Shown piece after piece: positions 17,041 to 26,219 of a DNA stretch of 64,000 nt. The position numbers and the translations under genes were made by a program. The stretch's first letter is position 1; each line of letters begins with the position of its first letter. Origin of the DNA: G965200765 sp965200765 (GTDB taxonomy: Bacteria; Pseudomonadota; Gammaproteobacteria; Arenicellales; JAJDZL01); assembly GCA_965200765.1 (NCBI GenBank), contig OZ241380.1:2728001-2792000 (forward strand), written 5' to 3'. A model generated the notes under the pieces. It saw nothing but the letters and a program-made list of their open reading frames with translations. It had not been told where the DNA came from and did not search any database.

Positions 17041-17958
17041 AGATACGAATCCTGTGAAGAAGGTTTATAGGTGAACCAAGATGAACTGTTGCTGACTGAC
17101 GCAATCCGGAGAGCAAGCGAAGGAGTCTTTAGGTTTTGCATTCTTGGGTAATTTCAACAAAGTCATCTGTACGATGTTTATATCGTACCACCAAATGCTT
17201 TGTGAATCAAAATTTTTTTTGCTCTTTCAGGGTTGGGGTGGGTGAATTCAGTCATTGCATGGCAGGTTTCATGCCAAGCAGGCGAAATGAAGTCGTTGCA
17301 GATTGATTTGCCCACCGTGCTTCGTACTATGGAACAGCACCAAATATCACGCAAGTGTAAGAATTCAACGATGAATTCCCAGACGAACAGGTTGCAATAC
17401 GGTGTTTGGCATTCGCGCGGCACATAGCATCAGCGATGCACGTTACTGTATCCGAATCAAGGTTTGCATGGATTGTCAAGCTGAAAAGCAGCTTGTCCAA
17501 TTTGCGAGTTCGATACCGCAACATCCGAGGTCAAGTCGGGACAGTCCTTCGACTCACAAGTACGCAATGCACAATCATTTGAACTTCAGACAGTGCTTAC
17601 ACACTTGGCGGACTTCAACCAAAGAGGATTCGAGAAGAAGTGGCAGGCGCGTCTGAAACTTTAAAATCGCTGAGAATTTTCCAGATCGTTGTATGGAAAA
17701 TCTCGAACAAAGCCCCAGAATCGCCATTCAGGTTGTATTCATGCCGTAGTCGACCCGGCAATTTCGCCTTCAAATATTTTTCAACGGGAAGTACTCAGAT
17801 GGTACAAGTAATTGACATCTACTGTCAGTGATGAAATACAATTGGATTGATTTTTGAATTTTTATGCAAAGTTTCAAAAGAATTTAAAAATCTTTGGTAA
17901 CGTAACCGCATACTACAGATTTTCATACAATAAAATTTTGGATTTTAATTGGTTCAAC
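17041..17958. other. About 900-base gap with no recognised gene
   Basis: No family-level coding signal was found on either strand. Visible structure: an inverted repeat GTACGAT-N6-ATCGTAC at 17169-17188, about 130 bases upstream of the DUF465 gene, and a T8 run at about 17213-17220. An 81-codon minus-strand frame (17178-17423) has no recognisable product. Base composition falls sharply to AT-rich after about 17830, where the ATPase island begins. Confidence 0.4.
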
Positions 17959-19377
17959 ATGATGAAGGACAACATAAAGAGCTTTAAACTTTCAAATATT
18001 CGCTGTTTTGAATATTCAAATGAGTTTCAACTACGCCCTTTCACTTTTCTTATGGGCTCGAACAACACTGGAAAGTCTACTGTTTTGGGTTGCATCCAAG
18101 CACTAGGAGATTTTTTGAGCTTCAGCGAGAAAAGAATGACGACGTTGGACTTCAATGTACCCCCTTATGATATGGGTGCATTTGGTGATATTGTTCGAAA
18201 CGGACACGCCGATGAATTTGACCAATTTCAAATCGGATTCGACTTTTCCCTAGGGAAAAGTGAGAACGCAGAACTGATGGTCAAACTTCGTAGAAGAGAT
18301 GCCGGTTCCGAACCTGTATTCAGTTCATTGAATATGATATTTTCAGATTTTGAAATGATTTGGACCAAATCAAATGTTTCAATTAAAGATAATGAAGCAC
18401 TCTTTGGCAACTCTGTATTTGAAACAAAAAAGAAAAATGGTAAAATGATCTTCGATTTCAAGATTCCTAAAGACTTCGGATTTTCGAATGTAGGAGAATA
18501 TTTTTTCATTTATCATTATCTTGTCAGAAATTTTGATCCAGCCTCTCATTCAACAAAGTACAATGATAACTTGTTAAAACTTCGTAAATATCTCGACAAT
18601 ATAGAATCAAAATTGTTCACTAATGTTAATAGTAAAGATATTGACGAAGATTCGAATATATCGCATTATTCGTTTATTCCACCATTGTCTGATTTTCGTT
18701 TTTACAGTTTTGCTCCAATTCGAACAAAACCTCAACGTACTTATAATCGCACCAGTAAAATCGAAGATCCAGAAGGCAACGAAATGGCCATGACGTTAAA
18801 TAATTTATTTCGCTCAAAGTCAAAAGAATGGAAAATACTAAAAGATAAACTAGAAACATTCGGGAGAAATTCCAAGATTTTCGAAAAGTTGACAGTAAGG
18901 AACTTTGGTGAATCATTTACTGACCCATTTCAAATTCAACTAGCTGTCCAGAAAGGGCAAAATATAAATCTGAGTAACGCTGGATATGGCGTTAGCCAAA
19001 TTCTGCCGATCTTGGTTCGTATACTGAGTACCGGAAGTCATAGCACAACTTTCCTGATGCAGCAACCAGAACTTCACTTGCATCCAATGGGACAGGCAGA
19101 ATTTATTTCTACTCTCAACGAAATTCGAAAAACTTATTCACACTCCTATATTATTGAAACACATAGTGATTATATGATTGATCGTGCGAGAATTGAAATT
19201 ATGAACGGAAATCTTCGACCGGAAGATGTTTCACTGATTTATTTTGAACCCGAAGGAACCAAGGTTAAAACAGATAATATTCAATTTGACGATCAAGCAA
19301 ATCTAATTGATGAGCCTCTATATTTTCGAAATTTCTTTTTGAACGAAACTTATCGACTACTTGGTTTTCAAAAATAA
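17959..19377 (+). CDS. OLD/AbiEii-like AAA ATPase (AAA_15/AAA_21 type), orphan
   Basis: 472 residues from ATG 17959. The start IKSFKLSNIRCFEYS and Walker A GSNNTGKST are typical of SMC/RecF-like ATPases found in OLD, Septu and AbiEii-type systems. Near the C-terminus are LSNAGYGVSQILPIL (signature), LMQQPELHLHP (Walker B; a Gln replaces the usual first acid) and IIETHSDYMIDRARIEI (switch His). The last 60 residues (PEDVSLIYFEPEG...) resemble the DUF3696-like tail of these proteins. No nuclease (TOPRIM, HNH) is fused. The gene is markedly AT-rich compared with its surroundings, suggesting recent transfer. An in-frame upstream ATG at 17854 lacks family similarity. Role inferred: defence-type ATPase. 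Confidence 0.8.
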   Translation: MMKDNIKSFKLSNIRCFEYSNEFQLRPFTFLMGSNNTGKSTVLGCIQALGDFLSFSEKRMTTLDFNVPPYDMGAFGDIVRNGHADEFDQFQIGFDFSLGKSENAELMVKLRRRDAGSEPVFSSLNMIFSDFEMIWTKSNVSIKDNEALFGNSVFETKKKNGKMIFDFKIPKDFGFSNVGEYFFIYHYLVRNFDPASHSTKYNDNLLKLRKYLDNIESKLFTNVNSKDIDEDSNISHYSFIPPLSDFRFYSFAPIRTKPQRTYNRTSKIEDPEGNEMAMTLNNLFRSKSKEWKILKDKLETFGRNSKIFEKLTVRNFGESFTDPFQIQLAVQKGQNINLSNAGYGVSQILPILVRILSTGSHSTTFLMQQPELHLHPMGQAEFISTLNEIRKTYSHSYIIETHSDYMIDRARIEIMNGNLRPEDVSLIYFEPEGTKVKTDNIQFDDQANLIDEPLYFRNFFLNETYRLLGFQK

Positions 19378-19387
19378 TTTGAATAAT

Positions 19388-19516
19388 ATGTATAATCGTA
19401 GATGCAAATTTGTTTACACAAATTTTGACCAGTACAAGAATGAATTACTAAATAACCGACCAATGTTGATTGAATTAAGAAATTGGTTGATTGTGCCTTG
19501 CACATGGCGAGTATGA
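19388..19516 (+). CDS. Short ORF after the ATPase, possibly a truncated partner gene
   Basis: 42 codons starting 10 bases after the ATPase stop: MYNRRCKFVYTNFDQYKNEL and so on, ending at TGA 19516. The first 35 codons have the same AT-rich composition as the ATPase; near 19495 the sequence changes to host-like composition and the frame soon ends. This fits the 5' part of a second gene cut by the right boundary of the island. No domain can be named and no ribosome site is obvious. Confidence 0.35.
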   Translation: MYNRRCKFVYTNFDQYKNELLNNRPMLIELRNWLIVPCTWRV

Positions 19517-19839
19517 AGAAACTTTGCGGAGTTTGCCAAACGTACGACTTTTACACAGCGACGTGAACTTAATGGTGTATGTCCAAGTGCCGCATGCGTT
19601 CGAGCGGCAACTAGCCAGCCGATGCCTAGTGTGAAGTTGCGAATGAGCAGTCAAAGCCCGTACTATCCGGCCTTCACTAGCACGGTACCTCGAGCTACCT
19701 GAAAAAATTTCTCGTTCAGACGCCGCCAGCGCAACTCCATTCCTCAAAAAATTTTGGCAAATCATCTTCATAACATGATACCATACATTTGTATGATATT
19801 ATGATTGCATTCATGTTCCAATCAACGAGGAATTGACCT
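19517..19839. other. Gap upstream of lexA
   Basis: Host-like composition but no supported gene; both strands were read. It contains the lexA control region at its right end (operator at 19782-19795). Confidence 0.4.
19782..19795. promoter_or_regulatory. Candidate LexA operator (autoregulation of the SOS cassette)
   Basis: CATACA-TT-TGTATG is a perfect palindrome 45 bases upstream of the lexA ATG. It is not the gammaproteobacterial CTGT-N8-ACAG box. The recognition helix of this LexA (FNMRSVQSARSQL) also differs from E. coli LexA (RSPNAAEEHL), which makes a different operator expected. Confidence 0.5.
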
Positions 19840-20472
19840 ATGGCATATACAAAACCTGGCGAAACACGTCGTCGCATCTATCAATTTATGCGCAGACGAT
19901 TGCTGGATGGACAACCGCCTACCATTCGCGAAGTGCAGGCCAAGTTCAACATGCGCTCTGTACAGTCTGCAAGAAGTCAGCTGAACATGCTGGTGCAGGA
20001 AGGTCTTCTGGCCAAAGAACCTGGTAAAGCACGCGGTTACCGTCTGCCAGGGAAAATCAGGAAAAATACCCTCATACCGCTTCTGGGGAGCATCTCGGCA
20101 GGCCCCCTCAACACTGCAATTGAAAACATCGAAGGCTATCTGCCGGGCTACTCGCAGTCCGAGGATGATTCCATTTTCGCACTCCGGGTGCGCGGAGACA
20201 GCATGATTGATGCCGGAATCCTCAATGAAGATATCGTTGTCGTGCGTCAACAACGAGAATACACCACCGGTGACATCGTAGTCGCCTTGGTTGATGACGA
20301 AGCAACTGTCAAGGAGCTCTATCGCAAGGCCGACAAAGTGCAACTTCGCCCTCGAAACAGGGAGTATCCGATTCTTTTTCCAGATCCTGATAATCTTGTT
20401 CTTCTGGGCAAGGTAGTTGAAGTACGACGCTATCTGGAAGGAATCTCGCTGGAGGAAAGTTTCGATGGCTGA
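19840..20472 (+). CDS. lexA: LexA SOS repressor (imuAB-dnaE2-linked type)
   Basis: 210 residues. N-terminal winged helix (1-70), cleavage site A87-G88 in SISAGPL, and the self-cleaving protease dyad S121 (RGDSM) and K158 (EATVKEL). It represses until RecA filaments trigger self-cleavage. It is the first gene of lexA-imuA-imuB-dnaE2; its stop overlaps the imuA start by 8 bases, so release should induce the whole mutasome. The recognition region differs from the enteric protein. A second LexA elsewhere in the genome is possible, as in pseudomonads with such cassettes. Confidence 0.94.
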   Translation: MAYTKPGETRRRIYQFMRRRLLDGQPPTIREVQAKFNMRSVQSARSQLNMLVQEGLLAKEPGKARGYRLPGKIRKNTLIPLLGSISAGPLNTAIENIEGYLPGYSQSEDDSIFALRVRGDSMIDAGILNEDIVVVRQQREYTTGDIVVALVDDEATVKELYRKADKVQLRPRNREYPILFPDPDNLVLLGKVVEVRRYLEGISLEESFDG

Positions 20473-21082
20473 ACCTGCCCTTGCATTGCAAACACTTTCC
20501 GAACTTTCCCTTTCGGTTCCGGGCAACAGGCCAAAATGGTGCCTGAAAGAACTGGAAGGAAGACTGGTGGAAATCTCGGATCCTTATCCGGTGTCTGCAC
20601 TGAGTTTCGCATTTTTGCTGGTCCATGAAATCCAGGCACGGGGAGAATGCGTCGCATGGGTAGGCCCGGAAGACAACATGTTTTATCCGCCTGATGTTCA
20701 AGCTAGCGGAATCAATTTGAAAAACCTTCCTGTCTTGCGAATGCCCGACAGATACAGCATGGGACGAGCCACCGAGATGCTGATGCGCTCTGGCGCCTTC
20801 CGACTGGTGGTTTTGTACTTGGGTACCAATTGCCGATTTTCATCTGCTTCCTTGTCTCGCCTGAACGCTTTGGCGCGCCGTCATAAAGGATGTGTGTTGT
20901 TCATCACCGAAAAAGCGAATACAGAACCATCAATCGGGTCATTGATATCGCTTCGTATCAGAACATCCCGTAATCGCACTCAAGACGGAGAATTTTTATG
21001 CCAGCTACATACAGTGCGCGACAAAATACGCGGCGAAAACTGGACTTGGCAAAACCTTTTCTTCGGAGTTGAAGGATTTTGA
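20465..21082 (+). CDS. imuA: ImuA, RecA-like component of the SOS mutasome
   Basis: 205 residues from ATG 20465, which overlaps the end of lexA. The protein reads VPGNRPKWCLKELEGRLVEI, LLVHEIQARGECVAWVGPED and RTSRNRTQDGEFLCQL, matching the compact RecA/SulA-like fold of ImuA, which lacks a full Walker A. ImuA acts with ImuB and DnaE2 in damage-induced translesion synthesis. The stop overlaps the TTG start of imuB by 4 bases. Confidence 0.85.
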   Translation: MAEPALALQTLSELSLSVPGNRPKWCLKELEGRLVEISDPYPVSALSFAFLLVHEIQARGECVAWVGPEDNMFYPPDVQASGINLKNLPVLRMPDRYSMGRATEMLMRSGAFRLVVLYLGTNCRFSSASLSRLNALARRHKGCVLFITEKANTEPSIGSLISLRIRTSRNRTQDGEFLCQLHTVRDKIRGENWTWQNLFFGVEGF

Positions 21083-22566
21083 TAGTTCGGCCAGCAAGTA
21101 CGGTAAACCAGCAGGAAGTACAAGTAGCCTGCGTACATATTCCGGCTTTTCCGCTCCAATTGTCAACCCGGGAGTTGCCGGACGACTTCAGCTCGCCAAT
21201 TGCAGTTGTCGACCGAGACAATGCCCAGTCACATATTTTGCTGGTGGACTCACACGCGAAAAAGCGAGGAATTCAACCCGGCTTGCGCTATTCCACCGCG
21301 GTTGCATTGTGTCCCGACCTGCATGCCGTCATCATTCACCCTCAGAAAATCGAAAGTGCCCAACAACAGGTTTTGAGCTTGCTCGGCAGATTCAGTCCCG
21401 GCATTGAACCGGCCATGGAGTTGCCCGGAACTTTTTATCTGGATGTGCGCGGCATGAGACGCTTTGCGCCGGATATGAACATTTGGGGACACCGCATTCA
21501 ACAGGCATTGTACGCAAAAGAACGATTGCACACCCATATTGCAATCGGCTTTACGCGCTTTGGCGTTTTCACGGTCTCGCGCATTCGAAAAGGCATCACT
21601 GTTTTTAAAGACGTATGGGCAGAGCAAGAAAGCGCTTTGAATACGCCGTTGAAATATCTGGAAATATCTCAAGGCACTTTAAAAGAACTGGAAAAGTTGG
21701 GGATTTGCACAATCCGCAATTTGCTTCGGCTTCCTGAATGGGAGCTGCGCATGCGCTTCAACGAAGAACTGTTCGAACTGGCGCGCCGGTCAAAAACAAA
21801 AGAAAGCATGGTGCACGGAATTGAAATTGAACAACCCTTTCTGGCACAAGCCGACCTTGAATATGTACTGGAAGACAATGAACAAATTCTTTCAATGATT
21901 CAGGAACTGTGCAACCCTCTCCTGAAGCAACTGGCAGACCGGCAACAAGGAGTCAAAGAAATTCATTTGGGTCTGAAAATGGATGTCGGCGGGTCATGCA
22001 GTGAAAAACTGCAACCGGCCGAGCCAACCCTTCATCTGCCCACGCTCGCCGAACTGTTACGACTGCGATTGAATACGCTTGACCTGAAATGGGGCATTAT
22101 TGGAATCACTGTTCAGCTCCTGCCAGATGCCTTGCCGAACCCGCAACGCAACCTGAGCAGAAACTTTGCCAAAACCGTCCAGAACCTTGCCGCTGCTGAT
22201 CAGGCACTGGCCCGGATACGCGCTGAATTCGGAGCAGAACGAGTCCTGCGCGCCAAGTGTGTTCCATCGCATTTGCCGAACGAGTCAATCTCATGGGAAT
22301 TTTTCGACCACATGCGAAATCCCGCGCCTGGCATCCTGAAACCTTCTCTGGTCAGGAAAATTCTTGACCAACCCAAACGCATTTCCACTCCGCGCCGCTC
22401 CCGGTTAAATAAAGTTCTGGGTCCGTATACAACCAGCGGTTTTTGGTGGCGCGAATCTCGTATCGTCCGCAACGATTACTTTGTAGAAACCGAGAACGGT
22501 ACTATTCAGTGGATTTTTTACGATTGCGTTGGCAAGCAATGGTACGAACAAGGAGAGGTTCAATAG
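21079..22566 (+). CDS. imuB: ImuB, catalytically inactive Y-family polymerase
   Basis: 495 residues from a TTG start (TTGA overlap with imuA). Y-family layout is clear, but the catalytic acids are missing: ACVHIPAFPLQLS stands where active DinB proteins have a DMDxFF motif, and GTFYLDVRGMRRF replaces the SxDE site. ImuB is a scaffold that binds the beta clamp and brings DnaE2 to damage. HhH-type segments (LKELEKLGICTIRNLLRLP) follow. The C-terminus ends in WYEQGEVQ just before the dnaE2 start. Confidence 0.92.
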   Translation: MIVRPASTVNQQEVQVACVHIPAFPLQLSTRELPDDFSSPIAVVDRDNAQSHILLVDSHAKKRGIQPGLRYSTAVALCPDLHAVIIHPQKIESAQQQVLSLLGRFSPGIEPAMELPGTFYLDVRGMRRFAPDMNIWGHRIQQALYAKERLHTHIAIGFTRFGVFTVSRIRKGITVFKDVWAEQESALNTPLKYLEISQGTLKELEKLGICTIRNLLRLPEWELRMRFNEELFELARRSKTKESMVHGIEIEQPFLAQADLEYVLEDNEQILSMIQELCNPLLKQLADRQQGVKEIHLGLKMDVGGSCSEKLQPAEPTLHLPTLAELLRLRLNTLDLKWGIIGITVQLLPDALPNPQRNLSRNFAKTVQNLAAADQALARIRAEFGAERVLRAKCVPSHLPNESISWEFFDHMRNPAPGILKPSLVRKILDQPKRISTPRRSRLNKVLGPYTTSGFWWRESRIVRNDYFVETENGTIQWIFYDCVGKQWYEQGEVQ

Positions 22567-22567
22567 C

Positions 22568-25500
22568 ATGCCCGGAACAACTCCTTATGCCCCGTTGTGG
22601 TGCAAAAGCTATTACTCGTTTCTTGAAGGTGCCAGTTCGCCTGAACAATACGTCGACAAGGCAGTGGAATTGGGTCTGCCTTTCATTGCACTCACTGACC
22701 GGGATGGCGTGTACGGCATCGTCAAAGGACATGTAGCTACGCGAGAACAAAACATTCCGCTCATCATTGGTTCGGAAATTACTATCCGCACCTCTGACGG
22801 ATGCATGTTCAACGTACTGCTTTTGGTACGTAATCAGCAAGGATACGCGAATCTTTGCAGCTTGATCACTCAAGGCCGACTTCGTTGCGAAAAAGCCAGA
22901 AGCGAAGTTTCAGTTGAAGAATGCTGTGCACATGCGCAAGGACTGTACGCGATATGGTTACCCGCCAGCTTCGCCTTGCTCGATCAAGACAAAATCAATC
23001 ATGCAATCGAGTCTTTCCAGCAGGCCTTCTCAAACTGCTTCTATCTGATGGTGTGTCGACATCGGGAAGCAAGCGAACCGGTATTGGAAAATCTGACGCG
23101 CACTCAAGCAAAATATTACGGACTTCATACTGTGGCTGCCTTGGAAGTCCTGTACCACGACCCTCGCCAGCAACCGGTTCAAGATATTCTCAGTTGCATT
23201 CGAAACCACCAAACTCTGACCGACTGTGGAAATCACCTGAAACCAAATGCAAATCACGCATTGGTCGGCATGGAAGATTTTTCAAAGCTGTATTCAGATG
23301 ACCTGCAATCCGTTCATGCAACTGTTGAAATCGCCGAGGACTGCACTTTCCAGCTGGATGAAATACGTTATATCTACCCTGAAGAAAAATATTCCAATGG
23401 ACTGTCGGCTAGTGAAACTCTGCAAAATCTGACCCGACGCGGCGCATTGCAACGCTATGCAGGCGAAGTACCGGAAGCAGTTGCCAAACAGCTCGACAAA
23501 GAGCTTCAATTGATTCAGGAACTAGGCTACAGCAGTTATTTTTTGACCATGCACCGTATCGTCAACTGGTGCGAACAACAAAATATCATGTGCCAAGGAC
23601 GCGGTTCAGCGGCAAATTCAGCAGTGTGCTTTTGCTTGGGGATCACCAGCATTGATCCGGTGCAGATGGAATTGCTGTTTGAACGATTTCTATCGCGCGA
23701 ACGGGACGAACCGCCGGATATTGATCTTGATATTGAACATGAAAGACGCGAAGAAGTGATTCAGCATGTTTATCAGGCTTACGGCCGGGAGCATGCGGCC
23801 ATGGTTGCCACTGTGATTCGCTACCGATGCCGCTCCGCAGTTCGCGATATCGGCACAGCACTGGGGATCCCGAATGCAAGCTTGTACCGCTTGTCCAAGC
23901 AACTGGATTCTTACGGGCTACTGAAAGAAGATGACTTTGTGCGCGCCGGACTGGACCCATCTTTGCATGTTCATCGCCTGCTGATTAATCTCACTCAGCA
24001 AATCATGGACTTTCCGCGGCATCTGTCGATTCATCCGGGAGGATTTTTGTTCGCCACCGGTCCTATTCGCGAATTCGTACCGGTGGAAAATGCAACCATG
24101 CCGAACCGAACCGTGATTCAGTGGGAAAAGGATGATATTGAAGCCATGAAAATATTCAAGGTTGACCTGCTTGGACTAGGTGCACTGACTCAGTTGCATC
24201 GTTGCTTTGATTTGATTGAACAACATCGCGGGCACCGACTAAACATGCACTCGCTACCCAAGGATGACCCTCAGGTATACAAAATGCTTCACAAAGCTGA
24301 TACGACTGGTGTATTTCAGATTGAAAGTCGTGCGCAGATGAGCATGCTACCGAGACTCAAGCCGAATGAATGGTACGATCTGGTTGTTCAGATTGCCATT
24401 GTGCGGCCCGGACCCATTTCAGGCGGAATGGTGCATCCCTATCTGCGCCGGCGAGCCGGAGAGGAAGAAGTGATCTATCCGCATTCGTGCCTGATTCCGG
24501 TACTGAAGAAAACTTTGGGAATTCCGATTTTTCAGGAGCAGGTTATCAAGTTGGCCATGGTTGCGGCCGATTACTTGCCCGGTGAAGCTGACCAGTTACG
24601 TCGAGACATGGCGGCCTGGCGCAGAACTGATCGTCTGGAACGACATCGCGGCAAACTGGTTTCCCGAATGATCGCCAAGGGCATTGAACCGGAATTCGCC
24701 GAGCAAGTGTTTGACCAGATTCGCGGATTTGGAGAATACGGCTTTCCCGAATCTCATTCGGCAAGTTTCGCGCTGATTGCCTACGTCGCTTCGTTTCTCA
24801 AATGCCACTATCCGGCAGAGTTTGCCTGCTCGTTGTTAAATGCCCAGCCCATGGGTTTTTACGCGCCGGCTACGATTATTGAAGATGCGCGTCGGCATGG
24901 TGTTCGGATTCGTCCAGTTGTCGTCGGCGTTAGTCGCTGGGACTGCGCAGTAGAGCCATGCAATGAAAGTGTGAAAGGTTTTGCGCTTCGCATCGGTCTT
25001 CGTTATGTGAAAGGACTGCCGCCAAAAGATGGAATGGTGCTGGAGTCGGTGCCGACTCGCATTCAAACTATTGAGGAATTGGTGCGCTATTCAGGCATCT
25101 CGAAAACATCCGTTCGGAAACTTGCGGAAGCCGGTGCCTTGCAAAAATTTTCAATCAATCGGCGAAGCGCGCTGTGGGATGCCCACGGAGTTAGCAACCG
25201 GACGGAAATCATTCGCGCCAGTGATAGCTCAGTCAAATTTTCAGAACTGACTCCGCATGAACTCAATGTATGGGACTATCAATCGACAGGAGTGAGCAGC
25301 AGTGGACATATTCTGTGTCACTATCGGGAGGAGCTTCGCTCCCGAGGGTTGCCCGATGCGCGAGAGGTCAATTCACTTGAAGATGGAACGCATGTTCGCT
25401 ATGCCGGAATTGTGATTTGCCGGCAACGCCCTGCCAGTGCCTCCAGCGTGGTCTTTATGACACTGGAAGATGAAACCGGCTTTGTGAATACCATTTTCTG

Positions 25501-25669
25501 GCCGCGTTGCTTTGAACGCTACTCCAGTATGGCAAAAACCTTGGTACTGCTTGGAGTCAGCGGAAAATTGCAGGTTGCTGACAATGTGGTTCATCTGGTT
25601 GTCAAAAATGTCTGGGACCCGGGTAATTTGATTCCTTGGGCCAAGTTCAAGTCCAGAGATTTTCACTGA
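22568..25669 (+). CDS. dnaE2: Error-prone DNA polymerase DnaE2 (ImuC)
   Basis: 1033 residues from ATG 22568, one base after the imuB stop, with AGGAGAGG upstream. The catalytic acids are in DEPPDIDLDIEHERREEV; GRGSAANSAVCFCLGIT and HPGGF-type motifs (HLSIHPGGFLFA) are present, and a C-terminal OB fold (VRYAGIVICRQRP...FMTLEDETG) follows. The N-terminal PHP domain has WCKSYYSFLEGAS where many homologues have HxHSxxSFL, so the first metal-binding histidines are lost. With ImuA and ImuB it performs mutagenic bypass under LexA control. Confidence 0.94.
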   Translation: MPGTTPYAPLWCKSYYSFLEGASSPEQYVDKAVELGLPFIALTDRDGVYGIVKGHVATREQNIPLIIGSEITIRTSDGCMFNVLLLVRNQQGYANLCSLITQGRLRCEKARSEVSVEECCAHAQGLYAIWLPASFALLDQDKINHAIESFQQAFSNCFYLMVCRHREASEPVLENLTRTQAKYYGLHTVAALEVLYHDPRQQPVQDILSCIRNHQTLTDCGNHLKPNANHALVGMEDFSKLYSDDLQSVHATVEIAEDCTFQLDEIRYIYPEEKYSNGLSASETLQNLTRRGALQRYAGEVPEAVAKQLDKELQLIQELGYSSYFLTMHRIVNWCEQQNIMCQGRGSAANSAVCFCLGITSIDPVQMELLFERFLSRERDEPPDIDLDIEHERREEVIQHVYQAYGREHAAMVATVIRYRCRSAVRDIGTALGIPNASLYRLSKQLDSYGLLKEDDFVRAGLDPSLHVHRLLINLTQQIMDFPRHLSIHPGGFLFATGPIREFVPVENATMPNRTVIQWEKDDIEAMKIFKVDLLGLGALTQLHRCFDLIEQHRGHRLNMHSLPKDDPQVYKMLHKADTTGVFQIESRAQMSMLPRLKPNEWYDLVVQIAIVRPGPISGGMVHPYLRRRAGEEEVIYPHSCLIPVLKKTLGIPIFQEQVIKLAMVAADYLPGEADQLRRDMAAWRRTDRLERHRGKLVSRMIAKGIEPEFAEQVFDQIRGFGEYGFPESHSASFALIAYVASFLKCHYPAEFACSLLNAQPMGFYAPATIIEDARRHGVRIRPVVVGVSRWDCAVEPCNESVKGFALRIGLRYVKGLPPKDGMVLESVPTRIQTIEELVRYSGISKTSVRKLAEAGALQKFSINRRSALWDAHGVSNRTEIIRASDSSVKFSELTPHELNVWDYQSTGVSSSGHILCHYREELRSRGLPDAREVNSLEDGTHVRYAGIVICRQRPASASSVVFMTLEDETGFVNTIFWPRCFERYSSMAKTLVLLGVSGKLQVADNVVHLVVKNVWDPGNLIPWAKFKSRDFH

Positions 25670-25816
25670 TGAAACGCAGTTTCAATGACCAGTGTCACTG
25701 ATTTTGTGGCAGAAAAATTCTTGCTGATTCGCTTGGAGAGTGAAACTCAATCAATTAAACTTAATCTGTAAAAACAATAAGTTATACAAATCAAAGGTTG
25801 AATTCGACTGATTCAA

Positions 25817-26087
25817 TCAATTAAAACAGGATCTGAGTCCCCCAAGAAGCATCGCGCATGTTTTTTCAGGAAAGAACTCAGCACGGGAGAAAAAATCATT
25901 CTGGTTGATGCGCAGGTCGATTTTCGGCAAGGTTCAGGAGTCGAAGAGGCTGCGAAGCACCGCCAAGCAAGCCGCATAGTCCATTTTTCTTCGCTACCTG
26001 CGTTGCAAACAACACGCCGACGCAATCCGTCAACTTCACATCCGTGAAATCAAATTCGACATTCCACGCCCGATTTTGTATACTTGA
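25817..26087 (-). pseudogene. Decayed gene fragment, possibly STAS-like
   Basis: On the minus strand a stretch from 26087 reads NVEFDFTDVKLTDCVGVLFA and continues through RLLNLAEN to a TGA at 25896; it has no start codon. Shifting frame near 25920 gives NQNDFFSRAEFFPEKTC and a stop at 25817. The first part recalls the beta-alpha pattern of STAS (anti-anti-sigma) domains. I read it as the remnant of a lost gene next to the MNT/HEPN pair. Chance open frames cannot be excluded. Confidence 0.35.
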
Positions 26088-26100
26088 TCATCCTGTTTCA

Positions 26101-26165
26101 AAAGGGCACCTCCTGAGTGGATTTTTGCTAAAACGGTATTGAATTCCTAAGGGAGGTGTCCCTTT
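26101..26165. repeat. Imperfect inverted repeat upstream of the MNT/HEPN pair
   Basis: AAAGGGCACCTCCTGAG at 26101-26117 faces CTAAGGGAGGTGTCCCTTT at about 26147-26165, a 17-18 bp stem with two one-base bulges and a 29-base loop. It lies about 55 bases before the MNT start and could be an operator, a transcript hairpin or a mobile-element end. The rest of 25670-26219 shows nothing further. Confidence 0.45.
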
Positions 26166-26219
26166 CCGCCACCCTCAGCATTGTTTGTTCACCACCTTAA
26201 GCGGGAATCGAGGGATGAC

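Noticed and set aside
17178..17423. 81-codon minus-strand frame in the gap before the ATPase
   Set aside because: No family, no ribosome site, no neighbour support.
19822..20526. 234-codon minus-strand frame over lexA
   Set aside because: Shadow of lexA; no family similarity.
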